Assembly (NCBI RefSeq): GCF_014204795.1 | Contig: NZ_JACHMB010000001.1 | Location: 1,302,001-1,366,000 of the forward strand | Source of the DNA: Nonomuraea jabiensis | GTDB lineage: Bacteria; Actinomycetota; Actinomycetes; Streptosporangiales; Streptosporangiaceae | Reading direction: 5' to 3' | Length of the DNA: 64,000 bases | In this document: positions 26,295 to 38,258 of the stretch, piece by piece | How positions within the stretch are numbered: the stretch's first letter is position 1 | Layout: each line of letters begins with the position of its first letter | Translations under genes and position numbers: made by a program | The notes under the pieces: model-generated | Databases searched by the model: none | Seen by the model: the letters and a program-made list of their open reading frames with translations, nothing else | What the model was told of the DNA's origin: nothing

Positions 26295-26587
26295 GTTTCT
26301 GCACCCTACGGGCTAGGAGGGACCTCTCAGTCCTTCACCCCCAAGAAGGCCGTTCAAACCCCTTCCGGGAACAAGCATGAAGACGGACGATTGGGGCAAC
26401 TTTCCTGAATGTTGGCACTCCCGCGGCCACACTCGGGAGGTCTATCCGCTGCTGTCCACAATTTACATGCAAGGATCGTTCCTACCACGGTGGTTCGCGT
26501 CCAGCGGCCCACCGCAGGGACGCGGAGTCTGCACCCACGGAAAGCCTCCGGCGGCACCGAGCGCGCCGTCGCCAACCCTTGAATGCG

Positions 26588-28693
26588 ATGATCGGACGAA
26601 TTCCCATCACGGACATCTCCCCCGTCGTCGACTGCGGGCAGTGGCCCGCCAAGGCGGTCGCCGGCGAGACCTTCGAGGTCTCGGCGACCGTGTTCAGAGA
26701 GGGCCACGATGCCGTGGCCGCGGGCGTGGTGCTCACCTCGCCCGATGGGCAGCGTGCCCGTCTGAGACGGATGCGCGAGCTCGCCCCCGGCACCGACCGC
26801 TGGGGCGTGGAGGTCTCCCTCCCCGACGAGGGCGACTGGCTGTTCCGGGTGGAGGCGTGGAGCGACCCGATCGCCACGTGGCTGCACGACGCCGAGATCA
26901 AGATCCCGCGCGGCATGGACGTCGATCTGATGTGCGAGGAGGGCGCCCGGCTGTTCGAGCGGGCGGCCAAGGCCGTGCGCACGGCCGACTGCCCCAACGG
27001 CCGGCCCAAGAACGGCGCCAACGGCTCCAACGGCGGCTCCAAGGGCGGCTCCAAGGGCAACGGCAACGGCAACGGTGACAGCGCCTGCGGGCACCGCGCC
27101 GCCCTGCTGTCGGTCTCCGCCACGCTGCGCGACGAGGAGCTGGACCCCAGGGCCCGGCTGTCGATCGCGCAACTGCCGGAGACGGCCGCGCTGCTGGAGG
27201 CGCACCCGTTCCGGGAGCTGGTCACCAGGTCCAAGTCGCACAAGATCAGGGTGGACCGGCGCCGGGCGCTGTACGGCTCCTGGTACGAGTTCTTCCCGAG
27301 GTCGGAAGGCGCGGTCGTCAGCGAGCTCGGCGTCTCCAAATCCGGAAATTTCCAGACTGCTGCCAAGCGCCTCCCCGCCATCGCCAAGATGGGCTTCGAC
27401 GTCGTCTACCTGCCGCCGATCCACCCCATCGGCACGACGTTCCGCAAGGGCCGCAACAACACGCTCAGCCCGGAGCCCGACGAGCCCGGCTCCCCGTGGG
27501 CCATCGGCTCCGAGGACGGCGGCCACGACGCCATCCATCCAGATCTGGGGACGTTCGAGGACTTCGACGTGTTCGTCGCCCGCGCCAGGGAGCTGGGGAT
27601 GGAGATCGCGCTCGACTTCGCGCTCCAGTGCTCGCCCGACCACCCGTGGGTCAAGGAGCACCCCGAGTGGTTCACGATCAGGGCCGACGGCTCCATCGCC
27701 TACGCCGAGAACCCGCCGAAGAAGTACCAGGACATCTACCCGATCAACTTCGACAAGGATCCCGAGGGCATCTACGCCGAGGTCAAGCGGGTGCTGATGC
27801 GCTGGATGGCGCACGGCGTGCGGATCTTCCGGGTGGACAACCCGCACACCAAGCCGGTCGGGTTCTGGGAGCGGCTGCTGGCCGACGTGCACACCACCGA
27901 CCCGGACGTGATCTTCCTGTCGGAGGCGTTCACCAGGCCCCCGATGCTGCGGATGCTGGGCAAGGTCGGGTTCCACCAGTCCTACACGTACTTCACCTGG
28001 CGCAACACCAAGCCGGAGGTGGAGTCGTACCTCATGGAGCTCTCCCACGAGACTCCCGCCTACGTGCGCCCCAACCTCTTCGTGAACACGCCGGACATCC
28101 TGCACGAATACCTGCAGCACGGCGGCGTCCCCGCCTTCAAGATCAGGGCGGTGCTGGCCGCGCTCGGCTCGCCGAGCTGGGGGGTTTACTCCGGATACGA
28201 GCTTATAGAGAACGTTCCGGTGCGGCCCGGCAGCGAGGAATACCTCGATAGCGAGAAATATCAGTACAAACCTCGCGATTGGGTTACCGCCGAACGTGAG
28301 GGGTGGAGCCTGGCGCCCTTCATCACCCACCTGAATTTGTTCCGAAGAGCGCATCCCGCACTGCAGGAATTGCGTAATCTACGGTTCCACAGGGTCGACC
28401 AGCCGGACATCGTCTGCTTCTCGAAGCGGCTTCCCGGCGCCTATGATCCGGCCACTCGCAGGCACGGGCCGGGCGACGTGGTGCTGGCGGTCGTCAACCT
28501 GGATCCGCACCATACCCACGAGGCGACCGTAGACCTTGACCTTCCTGCCATCGGACTCGACTGGAACGCCGAGTTCGTCGTGGACGACGAGCTCTCGGGC
28601 GAGTCGTACCGCTGGCGCCAGAGCAACTACGTGCGCCTCGACCCCCACATCCAGCCTGCCCATATTCTCACCGTCCGAGCCGCGCCACGGTAA
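26588..28693 (+). CDS. glgE: Maltose-1-phosphate maltosyltransferase GlgE
   Basis: The 701-residue GH13_3 enzyme transfers maltosyl units from alpha-maltose-1-phosphate to glucan ends. Nucleophile Asp417 (FRVDNPHTKP) and acid/base Glu446 (FLSEAF) are 29 residues apart, as in S. coelicolor GlgE (Asp394/Glu423). The extra 23 residues before them fit a low-complexity Asn/Gly/Lys/Ser insert at about 137-167 in the N-terminal domain. ATG 26588 is used; a TTG at 26579 is possible. It heads glgE-treS-mak. Confidence 0.93.
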   Translation: MIGRIPITDISPVVDCGQWPAKAVAGETFEVSATVFREGHDAVAAGVVLTSPDGQRARLRRMRELAPGTDRWGVEVSLPDEGDWLFRVEAWSDPIATWLHDAEIKIPRGMDVDLMCEEGARLFERAAKAVRTADCPNGRPKNGANGSNGGSKGGSKGNGNGNGDSACGHRAALLSVSATLRDEELDPRARLSIAQLPETAALLEAHPFRELVTRSKSHKIRVDRRRALYGSWYEFFPRSEGAVVSELGVSKSGNFQTAAKRLPAIAKMGFDVVYLPPIHPIGTTFRKGRNNTLSPEPDEPGSPWAIGSEDGGHDAIHPDLGTFEDFDVFVARARELGMEIALDFALQCSPDHPWVKEHPEWFTIRADGSIAYAENPPKKYQDIYPINFDKDPEGIYAEVKRVLMRWMAHGVRIFRVDNPHTKPVGFWERLLADVHTTDPDVIFLSEAFTRPPMLRMLGKVGFHQSYTYFTWRNTKPEVESYLMELSHETPAYVRPNLFVNTPDILHEYLQHGGVPAFKIRAVLAALGSPSWGVYSGYELIENVPVRPGSEEYLDSEKYQYKPRDWVTAEREGWSLAPFITHLNLFRRAHPALQELRNLRFHRVDQPDIVCFSKRLPGAYDPATRRHGPGDVVLAVVNLDPHHTHEATVDLDLPAIGLDWNAEFVVDDELSGESYRWRQSNYVRLDPHIQPAHILTVRAAPR

Positions 28694-28740
28694 GAACTGA
28701 ATTCAGCGGGGAGTCTTCAACGTGTGTGAAAGCGCCTCCG

Positions 28741-28765
28741 TCATGAGCCGCTCCCGGAGTGGCTC

Positions 28766-28769
<4 letters not shown>
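28741..28769 (+). promoter_or_regulatory. Hairpin and 8-codon upstream ORF covering the treS start
   Basis: Bases 28741-28753 (TCATGAGCCGCTC) pair with 28757-28769 (GAGTGGCTCATGA) around a 3-base loop, with one G-U pair. The right arm contains the treS ATG (28766-28768), and GGAG (28756-28759) is the probable ribosome site. The left arm has its own ATG at 28743 opening an 8-codon ORF whose TGA (28767-28769) overlaps the treS start as ATGA. This suggests translational control of TreS by structure and coupling. Structure is seen; function is inferred. Confidence 0.6.
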
Positions 28770-30469
<1,700 letters not shown>

Positions 30470-30472
30470 GAC

Positions 30473-31798
30473 GTGCTGAGCGAGCCCCTTGCCGCATGGA
30501 TCGGTCGTCAGCGTTGGTTCGGCGGCAAGGGGCGGGTGATCGACGAGTTGTCGATCGAATCGGACGTCGAACTGACGTCCGGGCTCAGACATCTGATCGT
30601 CGCCGTGTGGCAGGAGGGCTCGCGCGACCGCTACCAGATCCTGCTCGGCGAGCGGACGGAGCTCCCCGACCGCCTGGCGCACGCCCTCATCGGCACCATA
30701 GGCGACACCTACCTCTACGACGCCGTCCACGACTCCGAGCGCATGAGCTGGCTCCTCGAAGGCATGGCCCACGACGTGAACGGCAACGGCCTGCGCCTGC
30801 GCCACGTGCCGGACGCCACCATCGACACCTCCCAGCGCAGCCTGGCGCTGGGGGCCGAGCAGTCCAACACCTCCCTCGTGTACGGGGACGCGTACATCTG
30901 CAAGCTCTTCCGCCGCCTCATCCCCGGCGTCAACCCCGAGCTGGAGATCGTCACGGCGCTGGCGGCCAGGGGCGCGCCGCACGTCGCGCGGCCGTACGGG
31001 TGGATCGAGACGGACCTCGACGGCACCGGCACCACGCTCGGCTTCATGCAGGAGTTCCTGTCCAACGCCAACGACGGCTGGGACCTCGCCCTCACCAGCG
31101 TCCGCGACCTGTACGCGTCGCTGCCCGAGCTGCCGGCGGCCGAGGCGGGCGGCGACTTCTCGGCCGAGTCGCTGCGGCTCGGCAGCGCCACCGCGCGGGT
31201 CCACCACGAGCTGGCCACGGCCTTCCCCACGGACGTCATCGAGTCGCACGAGGTCAAGCGCATGGCCGAGACGTTCCGGCGGAAACTGGGCCGGGCCGCG
31301 GCGGAGGTGCCGGAGCTGCGCCGGCATGTGCCCGCCATCGAACACGCCTACCACCAGGTGGAGCTGCTCACCCACGAGGTGCCCGTGCAGCGGGTTCACG
31401 GCGACTACCACCTGGGCCAGGTCATGCGCACGCCCACGGACTGGGTGGTGCTGGACTTCGAGGGCGAGCCCGGTCAGCCGCTGGCCGAGCGCAGGGCGCT
31501 GTACTCGCCGCTGCGGGACGTGGCGGGGATGCTGCGCTCGTTCGACTACGCGGCCAGGCACCTGCTGGCCGGCCACTCCCAGGCCGAGCGGCTGGAGCCG
31601 CGGGCCCAGGAGTGGGCGGACCGCAACCGGGCGGCGTTCCTGGAGGGGTACGCCGAGGGCGGCGGCATCATCTCGCGCGGCGACGCGGCGCTGCTGCGGG
31701 CGTTCGAGCTGTCCAAGGCGGTGTACGAGGTCGTCTACGAGGCCCGCAACCGCCCGTCGTGGATCTCGATCCCCCTGGCCGCCTTCCGCCCCCGCTAG
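30473..31798 (+). CDS. mak: Maltokinase (Pep2/Mak)
   Basis: The 441-residue kinase phosphorylates maltose to maltose-1-phosphate with ATP. It begins with WIGRQRWFGGKGR, the typical cap region. The aminoglycoside-phosphotransferase-like catalytic loop is VHGDYHLGQVM, followed by the metal-binding VVLDFEGEPGQP. GTG 30473 follows GGAGGAGTAGGAC, three bases after treS, so both are one transcript. The end overlaps the convergent reductase by 4 bp. Confidence 0.93.
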   Translation: MLSEPLAAWIGRQRWFGGKGRVIDELSIESDVELTSGLRHLIVAVWQEGSRDRYQILLGERTELPDRLAHALIGTIGDTYLYDAVHDSERMSWLLEGMAHDVNGNGLRLRHVPDATIDTSQRSLALGAEQSNTSLVYGDAYICKLFRRLIPGVNPELEIVTALAARGAPHVARPYGWIETDLDGTGTTLGFMQEFLSNANDGWDLALTSVRDLYASLPELPAAEAGGDFSAESLRLGSATARVHHELATAFPTDVIESHEVKRMAETFRRKLGRAAAEVPELRRHVPAIEHAYHQVELLTHEVPVQRVHGDYHLGQVMRTPTDWVVLDFEGEPGQPLAERRALYSPLRDVAGMLRSFDYAARHLLAGHSQAERLEPRAQEWADRNRAAFLEGYAEGGGIISRGDAALLRAFELSKAVYEVVYEARNRPSWISIPLAAFRPR

Positions 31799-32646
31799 AG
31801 CTCCTCCACCAGCCCCGACAGCCCCTCGTGGGCGAGCCCCCTGGCCACGCGCCGGTCGATGACGGTTTTAATGGGCAGGAGCAGGTCCGGCTTGACGCCC
31901 TGCTCCTCGAAGGCGCGGACGAGGTTCTCCATGCCCGCCCTGTTGATCTCCAGGTTGGACACGTCGGTCCGGTAGTCGCCCGCCTCGATCTCCTCCGCCC
32001 AGCGGGGCAGCATCGCGGCCATCGCGTTGAGCCACGGAATCAGCAGTTCCGTGGTGAACTCCATCAACGGGTACTTCGCCGACCTCACCAGGGCGAGGGC
32101 CTCCAGGGAGCCGGCCATCTGGCCATACGTGCCGGTCAGCATGGCCAGGTCGAGCAGCGGGGCCATGTCGGGGTCGTCGCCGGTGTAGCGGGCCGCGGCC
32201 ATGGCCCCGAACGCCTGCTCATAACGCTCGAACGCCGGCTGGGAGCCGCTGTAGAGGATGAGCGCGCCCGGGTGGGCGATCATCTGGGGCACGGCCATGA
32301 TGCCCCCGTCCAGGTAGTCGCCGCCGCGCTCGCCCACCCAGGCCGCCATCTCGCGGGCCTCGGCGGGGCGGCCGGTGGTGAGGTTGGCGACGACCCGGCC
32401 CGCCAGGGGGACGCCCTCGAGCGTCTCCAGGACGGAGGCGTAGTCCAGCAGGCAGACGATCACCAGCGGGCTCGCCTCGACGGCCTGCGCCGGGGTGGCC
32501 GCGCAGGTGGCGCCCTTGGCGACGAGAGGGTCGGCCTTGGCCGGCGTACGGTTCCACACGGTGACGTGGTGACCCGCCTCGATGAGGCTCGCCGCGAGCG
32601 CGGTGCCCATGAGGCCGAGGCCGAGCACGGAGATATTTTCCGACAT
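31795..32646 (-). CDS. Imine-reductase-like / 6-phosphogluconate-dehydrogenase-fold NAD(P) oxidoreductase
   Basis: The 283-residue protein has the Rossmann motif ISVLGLGLMGTALAAS and VTVWNRTPAKADPLV, then a mostly helical C-terminal dimerisation domain. This architecture is that of beta-hydroxyacid dehydrogenases and the bacterial imine reductases. The N-terminal and interdomain sequence (GGIMAVPQMIAHPGALILYSG in part) is closest to the latter. It should use NADPH on a cyclic imine or similar. ATG 32646 is used; a longer frame to 32682 exists. It is divergent from the AfsR-like regulator, which may control it. Confidence 0.75.
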   Translation of the reverse strand: MSENISVLGLGLMGTALAASLIEAGHHVTVWNRTPAKADPLVAKGATCAATPAQAVEASPLVIVCLLDYASVLETLEGVPLAGRVVANLTTGRPAEAREMAAWVGERGGDYLDGGIMAVPQMIAHPGALILYSGSQPAFERYEQAFGAMAAARYTGDDPDMAPLLDLAMLTGTYGQMAGSLEALALVRSAKYPLMEFTTELLIPWLNAMAAMLPRWAEEIEAGDYRTDVSNLEINRAGMENLVRAFEEQGVKPDLLLPIKTVIDRRVARGLAHEGLSGLVEEL

Positions 32647-32732
32647 TTCAGTGTTCTCTCTGAGTAGGAGTGATGCGTACACCCTCCAGGTGCACGGTTA
32701 TGGTCTGGTTTGGAGTGGGTTATGGGGGTGGG

Positions 32733-35700
32733 ATGCGGTTCGGGGTGCTGGGCCCGCTCGCGGTGTGGACCGCGGACGGGGAGCCGGTCAAGGTGCCGGA
32801 GGTCAAGGTCCGGGCGCTCCTCGCCGACCTGCTGATCCACGCCGGCCGTCCCGTCTCCGCGGACCGGCTGATCGAGGACCTCTGGGGCGACCGTCCCCCG
32901 GCGAACGCGTCCGGCGCCCTGCGGGTGAAGGTGTCGCAGCTGCGCCGGGCGATCGGCGGGCTGGTCGCGTACCGGGCGCCCGGGTACGTGCTGCACGTGG
33001 AGCCGTCCTCCGTGGACGCGGGGCTGTTCGAGACGCTGATCGGGCGCGCGCAGCGGGCCTCCGGCCCGCAGGAGCGGGCCGCGCTGCTGCGCGAGGCGCT
33101 CGGGCTGTGGCGCGGAGACGCCTACGCCGAGTTCGCCGACGAGCCGTTCGCCCTGGCGGCCGTGGCGCGGCTGGGCGAGCAGCGGCTGGCGGCCCTGGAG
33201 GAGCTGGCCGAGGCACGGCTCGGGCTCGGCGAGCACGTCCTGCTCGCGGCCGAGCTGGCCTCCCTGGTGGCCGAGCATCCGCTGCGCGAACGGCTGCGCG
33301 CCGCGCACGTACGGGCCCTCTACCTGGCCGGGCGGCAGAGCGAGGCACTGACCGGCTACGAGGAGCTGCGGCGGCGCCTGTCGGAGGAGCTGGGCCTGGA
33401 CCCCGGGCCGGAGCTGGCGGCCCTGCACCAGGCGATCCTGCGGCAGGACCCGTCCCTGGGCCCGGTCGCGCGCCCCCGAGGCAACCTGCCCGCGCCCTTG
33501 ACGAGCCTGGTGGGCCGGGACGAGGCGGTGGCCGAGGTCCGCTCGCTCCTGCGGGCCGGCCGCCTGGTGACGCTCACCGGCCCCGGCGGCGTCGGCAAGA
33601 CCCGCCTGGCCCTGGCCGCCGCCTCGGGCACGGGCGGGGACGGGTGGCTGGTCGAGCTCGCCGCGCTACGACCCCGTCCGGCGCAGGTCGAGGCGGCGCA
33701 GGTCGAGGCGGCGCAGGTCGAGGCGGCGCAGGTCGAGGCGGCGCAGGTCGCGGAGGTCGAGGTGGCCGAGGCGATCGCGGCGGTGCTCGGCCTGCGCGAC
33801 GACGCGGCCGGGCCGGGCGCTCCGCAGGAGGGCGCGGTCGAGCGGATCGCGGGCGCGCTGGCGGGCCGGGAGACGCTGCTCGTGCTGGACAACTGCGAGC
33901 ACGTCGTCGAGCAGGTCGCCGCGCTGGCCGGGCGGTTGCTCCGGGCCGCGCCCGGGTTGCGGATCCTGGCCACCAGCCAGGAGTCGCTGCGGATCGAGGG
34001 CGAGGTCCTGTGGAGCGTGCCGCCGCTGACGCGCGAGGCGGCGGTGGAGCTGTTCGCGGCGCGGGCCGGCGTGGAGCCCGACGCGGACGTGGCGGAGATC
34101 TGCGACCGCCTGGACGGCCTGCCGCTTGCGCTGGAGCTGGCCGCGTCCCGGATGCGGGCACTGACCCCGCGCCAGCTCGCCGACCGGCTGGACGACCGGT
34201 TCAGGCTGCTCGCGTCGGGTCTGCGCGGCGCTCCGGCCAGGCAGCGGACGCTGCGGGCGATGATCGACTGGAGCTGGGAGCTGCTGACCGGCCCCGAGCG
34301 CGTCGTGCTCCGGCGGCTGGCCGTGCACGCCGACGGCAGCACGCTGGAGGCCGCCGAGGAGGTGTCCGCCGACCCCGGCGTGGACGTCCTCGACGTGCTG
34401 GCCAGGCTGGTGGACCGCTCGCTGGTCGTCCGGGTGCGGGCGCCCGGGGCCGAGCCGCGGTACCGGCTGCTGGAGTCGGTCGCGGCCTACTGCCTGGAAC
34501 GGCTGGCGGAGGCCGGCGAGCTGGACGAGGTACGGCTCAGGCACGCCGCCTACTACACGGCGCTCGCCGAGCGGGCGGAGCCGTACCTGCGCGGGCACGG
34601 GCAGCGGGACGCGCTCGCGCTGCTCGACGCCGAGAGCGCCAACCTGCGGGCGGCGCTGGAGACGGCGGTGCGGCTGGCCCGGCCCGGCACGGCGGTGCGG
34701 CTGGTGAACGCCATGGCCTGGTACTGGGTGCTGCGCGGCAGGCTCGGCGAGGGACAGCGGGCGCTGGAGGCCGCGCTGTCCGTCCCGGACGCGGCAGGAT
34801 CCGGAGCCGCGCAGGCGAGGGTGTGGCTGGCCGGGCTCCGGATGCTGGCGGGGCGGCTGCGGCCGCCGGACCCCGAGGTGTTCGAGGCCATCGAGGGGCC
34901 GGCGGCGCGGGCCAGGGCGCGGTGGTTCATCGGGTACGCCATGTTCGGCTACGACGACCTGTCGGCCAGCGGGGCCCTGGTCGAGCAGGCGCTGGAGACG
35001 TTCCAGGAGCTGGGCGACAAGTGGGGCACGGGCGCGGCGCTGAACGTGCTGGCCCGCTACGCCGCCACCCGCGGTGACCTGGCGGCGCTGCGGCGGGACG
35101 GCGAGCGGGGGCTGGCGCTGTTCAGGGAGCTCGGCGACCGGTGGGGCGAGCTGCGGGCCGCCGAGAACCTCGGCACGCTCGCCGAGATCACCGGCGACTA
35201 CGAGCGGGCCGCCGAGCTGCGCGCGGACGGCCTGCGGATGGCGGAGGAGCTGGGGCTGTGGAGCTCGGTGCCCGACGCGCTGTCCCGGTTGGGGAGGATC
35301 GCCCTGCTGACGGGCGACCACGCGCGGGCCGACGACTATCACGAGCGGGCCAGGCGGCTGGCCGTTGAGCAGTCGAACCGTCCGGCAGAGGAGTTCGCGG
35401 AGCTGGGCCTGGCGCTCGCGGCGCGGCGGCAGGGCCGCCTCGACGAGGCCGAGCGGCGGCTGCGGACCTGGCTGGGGTGGGTCAGGGACGTGGCCGGCGA
35501 GCCGGGGGCGGCGCTGATCCTGGCCGAACTGGGGTTCGCGGCCGAGCAGCGGGGCGACGCGGCCGCCGCGCTCGAGCTGCAGCTGGAGGGGCTCAGAGCG
35601 GCCCGCAGGGTCGGCGATCCGAGGGCCACCGCGCTCGCGCTGGAAGGATTGGCGGGCGCGCGGGCCCTGGGCGGACGCCACGAGGAGGCGGCGCTGCTGC

Positions 35701-35879
35701 TGGGCCGGGCGGCGGCGCTGCGGGCGGCCGCGGGCGCGCCGCTCCCCGCCGGGGAACGGGGCGACGTCGACCGGATCACCGCCGCGGTGCGGGCGGTCCT
35801 GGGGCAGGAGGCGCTCGATGCGGCTCTGGCACGCGGCGCGGCGGCGGAGCCGGAGAGGATGGATCCAAGCCTGGTGTAA
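32733..35879 (+). CDS. AfsR/SARP-type STAND regulator (winged helix, BTAD, NB-ARC, TPR)
   Basis: The 1048-residue protein has an OmpR-like DNA-binding domain (1-95; LLIHAGRPVSADRLIEDLWG), BTAD domain (about 100-245), and NB-ARC ATPase (about 255-560; Walker A GPGGVGKT at 283-290, Walker B LLVLDNCEH). Long TPR-like repeats run to the end. Such proteins activate specialised metabolism when nucleotide state or a partner changes. ATG 32733 starts the family motif MRFGVLGPLAVW. Five 15-bp repeats lie between Walker A and B. It sits inside the glucan locus, between mak and glgB, divergent from the reductase. Confidence 0.88.
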   Translation: MRFGVLGPLAVWTADGEPVKVPEVKVRALLADLLIHAGRPVSADRLIEDLWGDRPPANASGALRVKVSQLRRAIGGLVAYRAPGYVLHVEPSSVDAGLFETLIGRAQRASGPQERAALLREALGLWRGDAYAEFADEPFALAAVARLGEQRLAALEELAEARLGLGEHVLLAAELASLVAEHPLRERLRAAHVRALYLAGRQSEALTGYEELRRRLSEELGLDPGPELAALHQAILRQDPSLGPVARPRGNLPAPLTSLVGRDEAVAEVRSLLRAGRLVTLTGPGGVGKTRLALAAASGTGGDGWLVELAALRPRPAQVEAAQVEAAQVEAAQVEAAQVAEVEVAEAIAAVLGLRDDAAGPGAPQEGAVERIAGALAGRETLLVLDNCEHVVEQVAALAGRLLRAAPGLRILATSQESLRIEGEVLWSVPPLTREAAVELFAARAGVEPDADVAEICDRLDGLPLALELAASRMRALTPRQLADRLDDRFRLLASGLRGAPARQRTLRAMIDWSWELLTGPERVVLRRLAVHADGSTLEAAEEVSADPGVDVLDVLARLVDRSLVVRVRAPGAEPRYRLLESVAAYCLERLAEAGELDEVRLRHAAYYTALAERAEPYLRGHGQRDALALLDAESANLRAALETAVRLARPGTAVRLVNAMAWYWVLRGRLGEGQRALEAALSVPDAAGSGAAQARVWLAGLRMLAGRLRPPDPEVFEAIEGPAARARARWFIGYAMFGYDDLSASGALVEQALETFQELGDKWGTGAALNVLARYAATRGDLAALRRDGERGLALFRELGDRWGELRAAENLGTLAEITGDYERAAELRADGLRMAEELGLWSSVPDALSRLGRIALLTGDHARADDYHERARRLAVEQSNRPAEEFAELGLALAARRQGRLDEAERRLRTWLGWVRDVAGEPGAALILAELGFAAEQRGDAAAALELQLEGLRAARRVGDPRATALALEGLAGARALGGRHEEAALLLGRAAALRAAAGAPLPAGERGDVDRITAAVRAVLGQEALDAALARGAAAEPERMDPSLV
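33681..33755 (+). repeat. 15-bp tandem repeat inside the AfsR-like gene
   Basis: Four perfect copies of GCGCAGGTCGAGGCG (33681-33740) are followed by a degenerate fifth (33741-33755). They encode AQVEA units at residues about 317-341, between Walker A and Walker B of the NB-ARC domain. Being a multiple of three, copy number can change without breaking the frame, so length variation between strains is expected. Confidence 0.9.
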
Positions 35880-35976
35880 GGCAGGTTAAACCCAGGATTT
35901 CGCACTTTCGGTGATTGTCCCGGTGAAAGCGGGCAGTGCCTGGGGTGGACGGTCATCATAGGGCAAGGTTGGGAGC

Positions 35977-38145
35977 ATGCCGATGAGGACAGAGCTCGAC
36001 CGCCTCGCGGGTGGGGCACACCACGATCCGCACTCCGTGCTGGGAGCGCATCCCGTGTCCGGCGGGGTGGTCTTCCGCGCCCTGCGCCCGCTGGCCGAGC
36101 GGGTGCGGGTGGTGCTGGACGACGGTACGGCCCACGACATGAAACACCAGGCCCACGGGGTGTTCGAGGTCACCGTCCCGGGCCTGGACAAGGTGCCCGG
36201 CTACACGCTGAGCGTCAAGTACGCCGACCACGACCCGTACGAGGTCCGCGATCCGTACCGGCACTGGCCCACGCTCGGTGAAGTGGACCTGCACCTCATC
36301 GGCGAGGGGCGGCACGAGCGGCTGTGGGAGGCGCTCGGTGCCCGCGTGATGGAGCACGAGGACGTCGAGGGCACGGCGTTCGCCGTCTGGGCGCCCAACG
36401 CGCGCGGCATCCGGGTCGTCGGCGACTTCAACCACTGGGACGGCACCGCCTACCCGATGCGGTCGCTGGGCCGCTCCGGGGTGTGGGAGCTGTTCGTCCC
36501 GGACGTCGGCGCGGGCGAGCGGTACAAGTTCCAGATCCTGGGCGCCGACGGCGTGTGGCGGGACAAGGCCGACCCGATGGCCAGGCGCACCGAGGTGCCG
36601 CCGATGACCGCCTCCGTGGTCGACAAGTCCACCTACGCCTGGGCGGACGACCAGTGGGTGGCGGAGCGGGCCGAGAGCCGTCCGCTGGCCGGGCCGATGA
36701 GCATCTACGAAGTGCATTTGGGGTCCTGGCGGCCGGGCCTGTCGTACGTGGAGCTGGCCGAGCAGCTGTCCGCGTACGTGGTCGACATGGGGTTCACCCA
36801 CGTGGAGCTGCTGCCGGTGGCCGAGCACCCGTTCGGCGGGTCGTGGGGCTACCAGGTGACGTCCTACTACGCGCCGACGGCCAGGTTCGGCACGCCCGAC
36901 GAGTTCCGCCACTTCGTGGACCTGATGCACCAGCGCGGCGTCGGCGTGCTGCTGGACTGGGTGCCGGCGCACTTCCCGATGGACGACTGGGCGCTGGCGC
37001 GCTTCGACGGCACCCCACTCTACGAGCACGCCGACCCGGCCAGGGGCGAGCACCCCGACTGGGGCACGTACGTGTTCGACTTCGGCCGCAGGGAGGTGCG
37101 CAACTTCCTGGTGGCCAACGCGCTCTACTGGCTCAAGGAGTTCCACATCGACGGGCTGCGGGTGGACGCGGTGGCGTCGATGCTCTACCTCGACTACTCG
37201 CGGCGCGAGGGCGAGTGGACGCCCAACGTCTACGGCGGCAGGGAGAACCTCGACGCGGTCGAGTTCCTCAAGGAGATGAACTCCGTCGCCTACCGGGAGG
37301 CTCCCGGCATCTCGACCGTCGCCGAGGAGTCGACGGCCTGGCCGGGGGTCTCGCGGCCGGTGCACCTGGGCGGGCTCGGGTTCGGGTTCAAGTGGAACAT
37401 GGGGTGGATGCACGACACGCTCGAATATCTGCGCCACGAGCCGATCTTCCGCCAGTACCACCACCACCAGATGACGTTCTCGCTGCTGTACGCCTACTCC
37501 GAGAACTACGTGCTGCCGCTGTCCCACGACGAGGTCGTGCACGGCAAGGGGTCGCTGCTCGGCAAGATGCCCGGGGACGAGTGGCAGCGGTTCGCGCAGC
37601 TGCGGGCGCTGCTCGCGTTCATGTGGGCGCATCCGGGCAAGCAGCTGCTGTTCATGGGCGGCGAGTTCGGCCAGGGCTCGGAGTGGTCGGAGGAGCGCGG
37701 GCTCGACTGGTGGGTGCTGGAGTTCGACGGGCACCAGGGCGTGCAGCGGCTGGTCCGCGACCTGAACCGGATCTACAAGGAGACCCCGGCGCTGTGGGAG
37801 CTGGACGCCCAGCCCGAGGGGTTCCGGTGGATCGACGCCGACGACGCCTCCGGTAACACGTTCTCGTTCGTCCGCTACGCCGACGACGGGTCCGCGCTGG
37901 CGTGCGTGGTCAACTTCAGCGGCGCGCCGCACGAGAGCTACCGGCTCGGCCTCCCCTACTCCGGCCAGTGGTCGGAGATCGTCAACACCGACGCCTACGA
38001 CTACTGGGGCAGCGGCGTGGGCAACATGGGCGTGGTCGAGGCCGACGACGAGCCGTGGCACGGCCTGCCGTACTCGACCACGCTGAGGGTGCCGCCGCTC
38101 GGCGCGGTGTGGCTCACCCACGAGGGGGAAACGCTGAACGTTTGA
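35977..38145 (+). CDS. glgB: 1,4-alpha-glucan branching enzyme
   Basis: The 722-residue GH13_9 enzyme forms alpha-1,6 branches in glucan. It has two N-terminal CBM48-like regions, nucleophile Asp397 ([11 protein letters not shown]) and acid/base Glu450 ([11 protein letters not shown]). The spacing of 53 equals that in E. coli GlgB (405/458). ATG 35977 follows GGGAGC. It completes the GlgE pathway, separated from mak by the reductase and AfsR-like genes, and has its own upstream region. Confidence 0.95.
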   Translation: MPMRTELDRLAGGAHHDPHSVLGAHPVSGGVVFRALRPLAERVRVVLDDGTAHDMKHQAHGVFEVTVPGLDKVPGYTLSVKYADHDPYEVRDPYRHWPTLGEVDLHLIGEGRHERLWEALGARVMEHEDVEGTAFAVWAPNARGIRVVGDFNHWDGTAYPMRSLGRSGVWELFVPDVGAGERYKFQILGADGVWRDKADPMARRTEVPPMTASVVDKSTYAWADDQWVAERAESRPLAGPMSIYEVHLGSWRPGLSYVELAEQLSAYVVDMGFTHVELLPVAEHPFGGSWGYQVTSYYAPTARFGTPDEFRHFVDLMHQRGVGVLLDWVPAHFPMDDWALARFDGTPLYEHADPARGEHPDWGTYVFDFGRREVRNFLVANALYWLKEFHIDGLRVDAVASMLYLDYSRREGEWTPNVYGGRENLDAVEFLKEMNSVAYREAPGISTVAEESTAWPGVSRPVHLGGLGFGFKWNMGWMHDTLEYLRHEPIFRQYHHHQMTFSLLYAYSENYVLPLSHDEVVHGKGSLLGKMPGDEWQRFAQLRALLAFMWAHPGKQLLFMGGEFGQGSEWSEERGLDWWVLEFDGHQGVQRLVRDLNRIYKETPALWELDAQPEGFRWIDADDASGNTFSFVRYADDGSALACVVNFSGAPHESYRLGLPYSGQWSEIVNTDAYDYWGSGVGNMGVVEADDEPWHGLPYSTTLRVPPLGAVWLTHEGETLNV

Positions 38146-38258
38146 GGGAACGGTTGAGGCAGCGCCCGCTGAAAGTTCGGTGAGAAACCGGGCCAGAGAC
38201 CTGTCTCTGTCCGAAAAATCACCCTAAACTCCGAGATCATCCCCCTCTCGGAGGACGC

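Noticed and set aside
33681..33755. Short regular repeats considered as a CRISPR-like array
   Set aside because: Units are 15 bp, contiguous, without spacers, and in frame inside a gene.
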